Below, piece by piece: positions 1 through 7,312 of a stretch of DNA of 64,000 nt. Both the position numbers and the translations under genes were made by a program. The DNA is from an uncultured Pelagibacteraceae bacterium (GTDB lineage Bacteria; Pseudomonadota; Alphaproteobacteria; Pelagibacterales; Pelagibacteraceae): contig CACGHX010000002.1 in NCBI GenBank assembly GCA_902573065.1, positions 30,911-94,910 of the forward strand, read 5' to 3'. Every line of letters starts with the position of its first letter. Positions within the stretch are counted from its first letter, which is position 1. The notes under the pieces are model-generated. The model saw only the letters and a list, made by a program, of their open reading frames with translations. It had not been told where the DNA came from and ran no database searches.

Positions 1-126
1 CTTAGCTTCCTGTTTAGGAGCTTCTTTCTTTGGTTCTTCTTTCTTAGCTTCCTGTTTAGGAGCTTCTTTCTTTGGTTCTTCTTTCTTAGCTTCCTGTTTA
101 GGAGCTTCTTTCTTTGGTTCTTCTTT
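1..126. repeat. 42-bp tandem repeat, three copies in window
   Basis: The unit cttagcttcctgtttaggag... recurs at 1, 43 and 85 with exact 42-bp spacing and no visible mismatch. It encodes the 14-residue repeats at the C-terminus of rpsP. The array continues off the left edge, so the copy number is unknown. It is coding, direct and without spacers, so it is not a CRISPR array. Confidence 0.9.
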
Positions 127-438
127 TCCGTCTTTTTTTCTATCTTTTTTAGGAATTGCTTTGTTAGGATTATTTCCTGGCTTAGGCATAGGCATAATTT
201 GAGCTTCTCCAAGAATTCTAGATACTCTTAAAGTTGGTTTTGCACCTTTGCTTATCCAATGTTTTACCCTTTCAGCCTCAATAGTAATTCTTTCCTTTTT
301 CTCTTTAGGTAAAAGTGGATTAAACAATCCAACTTTTTCGATAAATCTACCGTCTCTTGGAAATCTACTGTCAGCAATTACAATTTTATAAATTGGTCTT
401 TTTTTTGCACCAATCATTGATAGTCTTATTTTTAACAT
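1..438 (-). CDS. rpsP: 30S ribosomal protein S16, partial, with repetitive C-terminal tail
   Basis: Small-subunit ribosomal protein S16; the minus-strand ATG lies at 436-438 and the gene runs off the left window edge. The first ~80 residues are a normal S16 fold (MLKIRLSMIGAKKRPIYKIV, then DSRFPRDGRFIEKVG and NPL). Bacterial S16 usually ends near 80-100 residues, but here 146 codons are already open. The extra part is a low-complexity tail of Lys, Glu, Pro and Ala, ending in at least three exact 14-residue repeats (KEEPKKEAPKQEAK). It lies just downstream of ffh, the usual ffh-rpsP order. The S16 identity is sure; the role of the tail is unknown. Confidence 0.9.
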   Translation of the reverse strand, partial: MLKIRLSMIGAKKRPIYKIVIADSRFPRDGRFIEKVGLFNPLLPKEKKERITIEAERVKHWISKGAKPTLRVSRILGEAQIMPMPKPGNNPNKAIPKKDRKKDGKEEPKKEAPKQEAKKEEPKKEAPKQEAKKEEPKKEAPKQEAK

Positions 439-450
439 TCTTCCCTTTCT

Positions 451-1800
451 TTATTTTAATTGATTAAAAAGTTCAGGTGGCATTCCACTTTGTGGGCCGC
501 CTCCTTTTGACATCTTTTTCATCATTTTAGACATCATCTTAAACTGTTTAAGCAATCTATTTATCGTTTGCACATCAGTTCCGGATCCTAAAGAAATTCT
601 CTTTCTTCTTGATCCGCTTATAATATCAGGATTTGATCTTTCCTTTTTTGTCATTGATAAAATTATTGCTTCATTAGAAGATAATAATTTTTCATCAATA
701 TTTGCATTTTGCATTTGCTCTTTTACTTTACCAACACCAGGTAAAAGAGAAAGTACCCCTTCCATACCACCCATTTTTTTCATTTGCCTTAATTGAAGTA
801 GGTAGTCATCAAAGGTAAAGTTTCCTTTTTTTATTTTTTCTTCAGTTAATTTTATTTTTTCTTCATCAAGGTCTTGAGAAGCTTTTTCTACAAGAGAAAC
901 AATATCTCCCATTCCAAGAATTCTATTTGCCAACCTATCGGGATGAAAAGACTCAAGATCATCAATCTTTTCACCAACACCAAGAAATTTTATAGGTTTT
1001 CCAGTGGTTTGCTTCATACTTAAAGCAGCACCACCACGACCATCTCCGTCTACTCTAGTTAAAATTATGCTTGTTAAATTAACTGCTTTATCAAATTCTG
1101 AGGCAAGATTTACAGCGATTTGACCTGTTAAAGAGTCTGCTACAAGCATTGTTTCGACAGGTTTAACTGCATCTTTGATATTTTTAATTTCTGACATCAT
1201 GCTTAAATCTATTTGAGTACGACCTGCTGTATCAAAGACTATGACATCTGTTCCAGCAAGATTAGCTGCGTTTAAAGCTCTATGGGCAATATCAACAGGT
1301 ACTTGATCTTTGATTATAGGAAGTGCATTTAAATTATTTTTTTCACAAAGGACTTTCAATTGTTCTTGTGCGGCTGGCCTATAAATATCTAAGCTTACAA
1401 GTAGAATTTTTTTATTAAGACTCTTTTCAAGATTTTTCGCTAATTTAACAGCTGTTGTAGTTTTACCAGATCCCTGTAAACCAACTAAAAGAATAGATGC
1501 AGGAGGCACAGCCTTCAAATTTATTTCCTCTGTTTTACCACCTAATACCTGTACTAATTGATCGTAAACTATCTTCACTAACATTTGGCCAGGTGATGTT
1601 GATCTAATAATTTCTTGGCCAATTGCCTTTGGTTTAATATCTTCAATAAATTTTTTTACTACAGGTAATGCTACGTCAGCAGCCAGTAAAGCCTGTCTAA
1701 TTTCTTTAAGGCCAGTTTCAACCTGAACCTTGTTTAATGAAGGAGCTTTCTTTAAATTATTAAAAATTCCTTCTAATTTATTTGTTAAAGTCTCAAACAT
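451..1800 (-). CDS. ffh: Signal recognition particle protein Ffh (SRP54)
   Basis: GTPase subunit of the signal recognition particle, which binds signal sequences on ribosomes and docks with FtsY at the membrane. Starting at MFETLTNKLEG (ATG 1798-1800) gives 449 residues. The ORF-track start at 1818 is a GTG six codons upstream and adds MLEERK, which is not typical of the family. An N domain is followed by the G domain (P-loop GLQGSGKTTT near 107, DTAGRTQ near 190) and a Met-rich M domain with the RNA-binding SGSRRKRISLGSG motif and a C-terminal MMSKMMKKM run. A structured leader lies upstream, and rpsP follows 12 bases downstream. Confidence 0.97.
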   Translation of the reverse strand: MFETLTNKLEGIFNNLKKAPSLNKVQVETGLKEIRQALLAADVALPVVKKFIEDIKPKAIGQEIIRSTSPGQMLVKIVYDQLVQVLGGKTEEINLKAVPPASILLVGLQGSGKTTTAVKLAKNLEKSLNKKILLVSLDIYRPAAQEQLKVLCEKNNLNALPIIKDQVPVDIAHRALNAANLAGTDVIVFDTAGRTQIDLSMMSEIKNIKDAVKPVETMLVADSLTGQIAVNLASEFDKAVNLTSIILTRVDGDGRGGAALSMKQTTGKPIKFLGVGEKIDDLESFHPDRLANRILGMGDIVSLVEKASQDLDEEKIKLTEEKIKKGNFTFDDYLLQLRQMKKMGGMEGVLSLLPGVGKVKEQMQNANIDEKLLSSNEAIILSMTKKERSNPDIISGSRRKRISLGSGTDVQTINRLLKQFKMMSKMMKKMSKGGGPQSGMPPELFNQLK

Positions 1801-1820
1801 TTTTCTTTCTTCCAACACCT

Positions 1821-1905
1821 ATCGCACTAGTGGGCGAACCCTCGCTGACTAGTGTCGATCCCTTTATTTCTAAAGGCACCGCAAAATCTACCATTTGCGG
1901 AAGTG
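1821..1905. ncRNA. Structured spacer RNA between ffh and dapF (candidate leader or sRNA)
   Basis: Three consecutive hairpins fill the divergent ffh/dapF spacer. (a) ATCG+CACTAGT (1821-1831) pairs with ACTAGTG+CGAT (1848-1859), enclosing GGG-CGAA-CCC (UUCG on the minus strand) and a one-sided TCGCTG bulge. (b) CCTTTA/TAAAGG (1861-1876) has a 4-base loop. (c) CCGCAAA/TTTGCGG spans 1879-1900. The GC content is well above other spacers here. Read on the minus strand it would be the 5' leader of ffh, ending about 20 bases before the ATG. The SRP RNA core (GGAA loop with AGCAGCC) is not present, so it is not called as 4.5S RNA. From memory, unverified, an RNA motif near ffh has been proposed in Pelagibacter. 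Confidence 0.55.
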
Positions 1906-1961
1906 ACGAGAAACTACAATTAAGGGTTTTAAAAGTCAATGAATAATTATACTAATCAATT

Positions 1962-2780
1962 ATGACAAGAATTAACGCTTACAAAATGGACGGCTTGGGT
2001 AATGATTTTGTCATTATTGATAGAAGGAAAAATTCTATTAATTTAACAAAAGAAAAAATTATTGAATTGGGTAGCAGATCTAATATTGGCTTTGACCAGG
2101 TAATCTTTATAGAAAAACAAAAAGAAAAATCTTTTCCAATAACAATTTTTAACTCTGATGGAGGTGAAGTAAGTGCATGTGGAAATGGATCAAGATGTGT
2201 TGCTTATCTTTTAGGTAAAAATTTAAATACAAAAGAAATAAAACTTGAGACAAACAATCGATTACTAAATGCAAGAATAGTGGGAAATTTAGAAGTAGAA
2301 CTTGAAATGGGAAAACCTTTATTTAGTTTTAAAGAGATTCCATTGTCAAAGTCAATTAATCCAGCAAATATAACTTTAGAGATAGATAAAAATAAATTTA
2401 CAGGTGGGTTTTGTGTAAATGTAGGAAATCCGCACATAATTTTTTTTGTTAAAGATTGTTTTCAATATGATTTAAAAACGATAGGCCCAAAAATTGAAAA
2501 CCACAATCTATTCCCAGAAAAAATAAATGTAACAATGGCTCAAGTAATTGACGAAAAAAATATAACAGTTAATGTTTGGGAAAGAGGTGCGGGACAAACT
2601 AAAGCATGTGGAACAGCAGCTTGTGCAACAGCCATTGCTGCTTTTAAAAACAGACTGGCTCATAATGAGGTAGATATAAAGTTTAAGGAGGGTTTTTTAA
2701 ATATAAAAATAGATAAAACAGACAATATATTTATGACAGGCCCTGTATCAGAAATTAAAAAAATTGACTTTGAAACATAA
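1962..2780 (+). CDS. dapF: Diaminopimelate epimerase
   Basis: Converts LL- to meso-diaminopimelate for lysine and peptidoglycan synthesis, using two cysteines as acid and base without a cofactor. The N-terminal GLGNDFVIID matches the family. The catalytic cysteines sit in SACGNGSRC (Cys73) and KACGTAACAT (Cys216). At 272 residues the length is normal. It diverges from ffh across the structured spacer, and its TAA overlaps the ATG of ftsY by one base, so the two are probably translated together. In many alphaproteobacteria a MiaB-like methylthiotransferase sits between dapF and ftsY; none is present here. Confidence 0.95.
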   Translation: MTRINAYKMDGLGNDFVIIDRRKNSINLTKEKIIELGSRSNIGFDQVIFIEKQKEKSFPITIFNSDGGEVSACGNGSRCVAYLLGKNLNTKEIKLETNNRLLNARIVGNLEVELEMGKPLFSFKEIPLSKSINPANITLEIDKNKFTGGFCVNVGNPHIIFFVKDCFQYDLKTIGPKIENHNLFPEKINVTMAQVIDEKNITVNVWERGAGQTKACGTAACATAIAAFKNRLAHNEVDIKFKEGFLNIKIDKTDNIFMTGPVSEIKKIDFET

Positions 2781-3655
2781 TGAAGTTTTTTGAAAATTTT
2801 AAATTTAGTAATTTATTTAGTAAAAAAAAGATAGATGAAAATCTGCTGGACAAATTTGAAGAACTTCTTATTGAGTCAGATGTTGGTACCCAAATAGCTG
2901 CAGATCTTAAAGAAAGATTTAAAAAAGAGAAAATAGGAAAAGAAATTAAAGATGAAAAAGAAATATTTGATTTTCTTGCAGAACAAATATCTAAAATACT
3001 TAATCCTTTCGAAGGCAAATTAAAAAATCTTTATAAGGTTTCTCCTTCAATCGTAGTTGTAGCGGGAGTAAATGGTGTAGGGAAAACAACAACAATAGGA
3101 AAACTTGGAAAATTATTTAAAAATCAGGGTAAAAAAATAGTTTTTGGTGCAGCCGATACTTTTAGAGCAGCAGCTATTGAACAGTTAGAGGTTTGGTCTA
3201 AAAAAATTGGAGCTGAATTTGTTAAATCAGATTTAGGAACAGATCCTGCATCTGTAGGATATAAAACTGTAAAGTTTGCTGAGGATAATAAATTAGATAT
3301 GGCATTTATCGATACTGCCGGAAGACTACAAAATAAAAAAAATCTTATGGAAGAATATAGAAAAATATTTACTGTACTTAAAAAAATAAATCCTCAATAT
3401 CCTCACGAGACTATTTTAGTTCTTGACGCTACAACAGGACAAAACGCAATAAATCAAGTAGAAGAATTTAAAAAAATATCAAATTTAACTGGTTTAATAA
3501 TTACGAAATTAGATACTTCAGCAAAGGGAGGAATATTGTTAGCCATATGTAAAAGATTTGGTTTACCTATAATTGCTGTTGGAATGGGAGAGAAAGAAAC
3601 TGATTTATACCCATTTAATTCTGCTGACTTTTCTAAAATACTTATTAAAAATTAG
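2780..3655 (+). CDS. ftsY: SRP receptor FtsY
   Basis: Membrane-associated GTPase that receives the SRP-ribosome complex. The 291-residue protein is a minimal NG-domain form: the long acidic A domain of the E. coli protein is absent, and the N-terminus is a short basic/aromatic stretch (MKFFENFKFSNLFSKKK) that may contact lipid. The P-loop GVNGVGKTTT is at 96-105, followed by DTFRAAAIEQL, DTAGRLQNK and TKLDTSAKGG. It starts inside the dapF stop (shared A at 2780). With ffh just across the spacer, both SRP protein genes sit at one locus. Confidence 0.96.
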   Translation: MKFFENFKFSNLFSKKKIDENLLDKFEELLIESDVGTQIAADLKERFKKEKIGKEIKDEKEIFDFLAEQISKILNPFEGKLKNLYKVSPSIVVVAGVNGVGKTTTIGKLGKLFKNQGKKIVFGAADTFRAAAIEQLEVWSKKIGAEFVKSDLGTDPASVGYKTVKFAEDNKLDMAFIDTAGRLQNKKNLMEEYRKIFTVLKKINPQYPHETILVLDATTGQNAINQVEEFKKISNLTGLIITKLDTSAKGGILLAICKRFGLPIIAVGMGEKETDLYPFNSADFSKILIKN

Positions 3656-3657
3656 AA

Positions 3658-4137
3658 ATGAAAATATCAAAAAAAATAGAACCAATTATTTCAGGAGTAT
3701 CTGCATCAATAGTCATAGGGGTTCTTGCATTTTTAACCTTAAGAACATCTACTGGTATATGGTTAATGTTTTCTTTTGGAGCAACTGTTTTTTTAGTTTT
3801 TGCTCTATATAAATTAGAAACCGCACAACCAAAAAATATTTTTTTTGGCCATTTGATCTCGGTTTTAGTAGGTATTATTTTTAACGAGACAATTGGATTT
3901 TCTTTTTATTCTCTTGGTTTATCAGTTGGAGTTGCTGTGACTTTGATGATTTATTTAAAAGTCATGCATCCTCCTGCAGCTTCAAACCCTTTGGTAGTTT
4001 TATTTACAGATGTATCTTTCGAATTTATATTATTCCCAGTGATATTTGGGGCTATAGCAATAATTATAATGTCAGTTTTTATTAATAAAGTAGTTTTAAA
4101 AAGAAAATATCCAAAGAAAAAGAATTGGTTATATTGA
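3658..4137 (+). CDS. HPP family membrane protein
   Basis: A 159-residue integral membrane protein with about four hydrophobic segments and the motif LKVMHPPAASNPLVV, which carries the HPP signature. HPP proteins have been linked to nitrite transport in plastids and cyanobacteria; the substrate here is not known. It begins two bases after the ftsY stop, so it is probably the last gene of the dapF-ftsY operon. Its 3' end overlaps the stop of the converging hydrolase gene by nine bases. Confidence 0.8.
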   Translation: MKISKKIEPIISGVSASIVIGVLAFLTLRTSTGIWLMFSFGATVFLVFALYKLETAQPKNIFFGHLISVLVGIIFNETIGFSFYSLGLSVGVAVTLMIYLKVMHPPAASNPLVVLFTDVSFEFILFPVIFGAIAIIIMSVFINKVVLKRKYPKKKNWLY

Positions 4138-4920
4138 TTTTAAAAATTTATTTAAAGCCTCTAACAAATTTTCATTATATTCCATCATGTGATCATCATC
4201 TTTTGGAAAATAAAAATATTTAGGTTCATTGGCCTCGGAAAAAACTTTTTTACCCATCTTAAATGGAACGATTTTATCATTTTCTCCATGCATAACTAAA
4301 ATTGGAATTTTAATATTTTTTAATTTTTTTATAGTTTCGTACCTGTCTTTTAAAAGAAGAGAAACTGGTAGATAAAAATAGTAATATTTTCCGGCATCAA
4401 CCATTGATGTAAATGGTGATTCTAGAATAAGTCCAGCATAATTTTTATTTTGTGCAACTTCGGTTGAAACCCCAGTTCCAAGTGACTCACCATAAATAAT
4501 AATTTTTTCATCTTCAACGTTTTGCTTATTTAACCATTTTAAAGTGTCTCTTGCATCCTGGTATAATCCTTCTTCCGTAGGTTTGCCCTCATTTCCACTA
4601 AATCCTCTATATGCTACGATCAAAAAATTTATATCAAAATCTTTTATTAAGTTTAGTTTATATATTCTATTACTTAAATTTCCTGCATTTCCATGAAAAA
4701 ATATCAGAGTTTTTTTTTGTTTAAGATCCTTTTTGTGAAACCAGGCTTTCAGTTTTTTTCCATCTGATGTAGGAATATAAACTTCTTCATAACTAAAATT
4801 TGCTTTCTCAGATGTATAATTATTTTCAGAAGGATGGTAAAGCAGACTTCTTTGGTAAAAGAAAACAAAAATTACTATTAGTAGGTAACATGAAATAAGT
4901 ATCGTCACTAAAGTGAACAT
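4129..4920 (-). CDS. Alpha/beta hydrolase, membrane-anchored
   Basis: A serine hydrolase of the type found with an N-terminal membrane anchor (YfhR/ABHD12-like). The ATG at 4918-4920 (MFTLVTILISCYLL) places a hydrophobic helix at the extreme N-terminus. The track start at 4950 is a GTG that would overlap the EamA gene and is less likely. Visible features are the oxyanion region FFHGNAGN, nucleophile elbow YGESLGTG, a later acid within HGENDKIVPF and a terminal His in DDDHMMEY. Substrate unknown. It follows the EamA gene by five bases. Confidence 0.82.
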   Translation of the reverse strand: MFTLVTILISCYLLIVIFVFFYQRSLLYHPSENNYTSEKANFSYEEVYIPTSDGKKLKAWFHKKDLKQKKTLIFFHGNAGNLSNRIYKLNLIKDFDINFLIVAYRGFSGNEGKPTEEGLYQDARDTLKWLNKQNVEDEKIIIYGESLGTGVSTEVAQNKNYAGLILESPFTSMVDAGKYYYFYLPVSLLLKDRYETIKKLKNIKIPILVMHGENDKIVPFKMGKKVFSEANEPKYFYFPKDDDHMMEYNENLLEALNKFLKSI

Positions 4921-4924
4921 ATAT

Positions 4925-5827
4925 TTAAGTTTTTTTTGCAAAATACACACCTATTAGTACTAGCGAAGCACCTAAATAATGAAAGTTTTGTAGCTGCTCT
5001 CCAAAAAAAATGATTCCATAAATTGCTGCATAAATTGTATAGAGATAAAGAGTAAAACCAGTGATAGAAGCGCCCAAGTATTTTTGAGCTTTTGCATATA
5101 AAGTAAATGCAATTACACCTGGAGAAATAGCGCCAAATAGAACCCAAAAGGTAAAATAAATATCAAAGTTTGTTCTGTTTATTAAAATTTCTTCCATAAC
5201 ATAAAATGGAAATAGTGATAATGCCCCAAAAAAAGAGATTAGAGTAAATCTTATAAAAAAACTAAATTTGAATTTCCAGTGAATTAAATAAACTGAGTAC
5301 AAAGCCCATCCTAATGCAGCACCAAGCATCCATATATCACCGGATGTAAACTGAGTATTAATCAATAAATTTAAATCACCTTTACAAATAATAGCTAATA
5401 CACCAACAATACAAATGACTAACCCAAATATTTGTTTAGTTTTTATTAGTTCCTTAAGAATAAAAGTTGATAATAAAATTATAAAAACTGGAGAAGATGT
5501 ATATATAATTCCCATATTTGCCATAGTTGTTGTTTTTCCTGCAATAAATGGGAATGCACCACAAATACCACAACCCATAAGACCTAAAAAAAATAATTTA
5601 AAAAATTCTGGCTTAATTTTTTTAAAGTTTTTTAAAATAGGTTTATAAAAAAAAGGAATAAGTAAAAGAAAAGTGGTGACCCATCTCCAAAAGGCAAGTG
5701 ATATGGGTGGGACAAACTCAACGCCACCTCTAGCTATGATTAAATTGCTAGACATGAAAACTGGTTGTAAAAATAATAAAAAATACGGATAGATTTTACT
5801 ATTACTTTTTTTGGATGAAGGCTTCAT
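4925..5827 (-). CDS. EamA/DMT-family permease
   Basis: A 300-residue, ten-helix drug/metabolite transporter with two EamA repeats. The first contains PPISLAFWRWVTTFLLL and the second GAALGWALYSVY and later SPGVIAFTLYAKAQKYLGAS. The ATG is at 5825-5827. Such permeases export or import small metabolites, but the substrate cannot be read from sequence. The start overlaps the end of the 58-residue membrane protein upstream by 26 bases, suggesting co-expression with the amidase-TRAP block. Confidence 0.85.
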   Translation of the reverse strand: MKPSSKKSNSKIYPYFLLFLQPVFMSSNLIIARGGVEFVPPISLAFWRWVTTFLLLIPFFYKPILKNFKKIKPEFFKLFFLGLMGCGICGAFPFIAGKTTTMANMGIIYTSSPVFIILLSTFILKELIKTKQIFGLVICIVGVLAIICKGDLNLLINTQFTSGDIWMLGAALGWALYSVYLIHWKFKFSFFIRFTLISFFGALSLFPFYVMEEILINRTNFDIYFTFWVLFGAISPGVIAFTLYAKAQKYLGASITGFTLYLYTIYAAIYGIIFFGEQLQNFHYLGASLVLIGVYFAKKT

Positions 5828-5978
5828 AAATCATCATAAAAATTACCAAGCCCATAAGAATGTAAACTGGAAGAACGTCAGTAAAACTAATCATCATTGA
5901 TCTAGTTAAAGTAGTGGCTAGCCCGACTAAAAAAGCAACAGCGAGAAAACATCCAACTATACTTGTTAATTTATTCAT
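5802..5978 (-). CDS. Small membrane protein, 58 aa, unknown function
   Basis: Not in the ORF track. Reading minus from the ATG at 5976-5978 gives MNKLTSIVGCFLAVAFLVGL and continues 38 residues to TAA at 5802-5804. Two hydrophobic segments (about 5-22 and 36-52) are split by a short polar stretch with TRSMM. It overlaps the amidase stop at one end and the EamA start by 26 bases at the other, a typical coupled arrangement in this genome. The spacer it fills has no other explanation. No family recognised; it could assist the EamA permease, but that is only position-based inference. Confidence 0.6.
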   Translation of the reverse strand: MNKLTSIVGCFLAVAFLVGLATTLTRSMMISFTDVLPVYILMGLVIFMMIYEAFIQKK

Positions 5979-7305
5979 CATCCCTACATTTTTTTTCTAA
6001 CCAATTTGCAACTCCTAAAAATCTTAGATCGTCAAGCTTGTTACCAACTAGTTGAACACCTAATGGTAAGTTATTTTCTCCAGTAAGTAAAGGCAGTGAT
6101 ATAGATGGTAAACCCATATAAGTCCATACTGTGCAAAATTCAGGACTACCAGTAAATTTCAATCCTTTATCAGCAACTCCAGTAGATGCAGGTGTAATTA
6201 CTCCATGATAATCCTCAAAAACTTCACTGTAAGACCTGTAGCTTTGTTCCATAAAATCCTTAGCCTCGGTGTACTGACTTGCAGAATATTTCATACCACG
6301 CTCAATTGCTTCTATTAATTTTTTTCCAAGCTTTTTTTTTGAATTTTTATAATACTTTTGAAAACTATTTGACATATCAGTCTCGTGTAAAACTTGTTGG
6401 TGTTTATGTATATCTTTGAAATACGAAGGCTCATCAAATACCTCAATATTTTTTTTTAATTTTTTAATTAAAAATTCAAATGCTTTTTGTGACTCTTTTC
6501 CAATATTTTTCCAATTAGAGGTTTTATAAAATATAAATTTAGGATCGAAATGTGGGCCTTTCTTACATTCTTCTAACATTTTGTCGGCTGAATAATGTAT
6601 CGTATCTTTATCGTATAAATCTTTTTTTATTAAACATTTAGATATTAGAGCAACATCTTCAACATTTTTTCCAAAAACACCAACATGATCTAATTTGGAT
6701 GATTGTTTTAAAATACCATTTCTAGAAATTAAACCAAAAGAGGGTTTATATCCTACAACCCCACAGTAGGATGCTGGACGAATAATAGATCCTTTTGTTT
6801 GTGTTCCAACTGATAAAGGAGTCATGTGTGCTGCGACTGCAGCCGCTGAACCACTTGAAGATCCTCCAGGGGTTCTTGATTTATCATGAGGGTTAGTTGT
6901 CTTTCCTGGGTCAAAATAAGCAAGTTCAGTTGTAACTGTCTTTCCCATTATTATTGCTCCAGAAATTTTTAAAAGGTTCACTACCTCTGCGTCAGCACTC
7001 TCTGATATTCCTTTTCTTAAAACTGTACCACATTCTGTTGGCATATCTTGAGTTCCAATAATATCTTTTATTCCAATTGGTAAGCCATGTAATGGTCCGA
7101 GAGGTTTACCTGATTTCCTATACTCATCTTTTTCCTCAGCTTTTTCCAATAAAAGTTTTTTATCAAAAAATGCCCAAGCTTTTACCTCTTTGTCAAATTT
7201 ATCAATCCTCTTTATGTATTCTTTACAAGCATCCACACACGATATTTCACCGCTTTTTAGTTTCTCCACTAATTCAATAGCTGAGATTGATAGAACATTG
7301 CTCAT
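5971..7305 (-). CDS. Amidase (amidase signature family)
   Basis: Hydrolyses a carboxamide to acid and ammonia with a Ser-cisSer-Lys triad. The 444-residue protein carries GLPIGIKDIIGT (catalytic Lys near 79), the signature TPGGSSSGSAAAVAA with the cis-Ser, and TKGSIIRPASYCGVVGYKPSFG with the nucleophilic region. It is not one of the GatA proteins expected in a Gat operon: no gatB or gatC is adjacent and sequence around the core is divergent. It lies seven bases downstream of the TRAP large permease, so its substrate may be what the transporter imports. Confidence 0.88.
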   Translation of the reverse strand: MSNVLSISAIELVEKLKSGEISCVDACKEYIKRIDKFDKEVKAWAFFDKKLLLEKAEEKDEYRKSGKPLGPLHGLPIGIKDIIGTQDMPTECGTVLRKGISESADAEVVNLLKISGAIIMGKTVTTELAYFDPGKTTNPHDKSRTPGGSSSGSAAAVAAHMTPLSVGTQTKGSIIRPASYCGVVGYKPSFGLISRNGILKQSSKLDHVGVFGKNVEDVALISKCLIKKDLYDKDTIHYSADKMLEECKKGPHFDPKFIFYKTSNWKNIGKESQKAFEFLIKKLKKNIEVFDEPSYFKDIHKHQQVLHETDMSNSFQKYYKNSKKKLGKKLIEAIERGMKYSASQYTEAKDFMEQSYRSYSEVFEDYHGVITPASTGVADKGLKFTGSPEFCTVWTYMGLPSISLPLLTGENNLPLGVQLVGNKLDDLRFLGVANWLEKKCRDDE

Positions 7306-7312
7306 AAATTAT

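Noticed and set aside
1-126. Direct repeats as a CRISPR array
   Set aside because: The repeats are contiguous with no spacers, lie in frame inside rpsP and no cas genes are near.
451-1818. ffh start at 1818 as given in the ORF track
   Set aside because: That codon is GTG and adds six residues not seen in SRP54; MFETLTNKLEG at 1800 is the normal start.
1821-1905. The ffh/dapF spacer as the 4.5S SRP RNA gene
   Set aside because: Neither strand shows the conserved GGAA loop with flanking AGCAGCC-type internal loop, so only a generic structured RNA is called.
4129-4950. Hydrolase start at 4950
   Set aside because: It is a GTG inside the EamA gene; the ATG at 4920 puts the anchor helix at the N-terminus without overlap.
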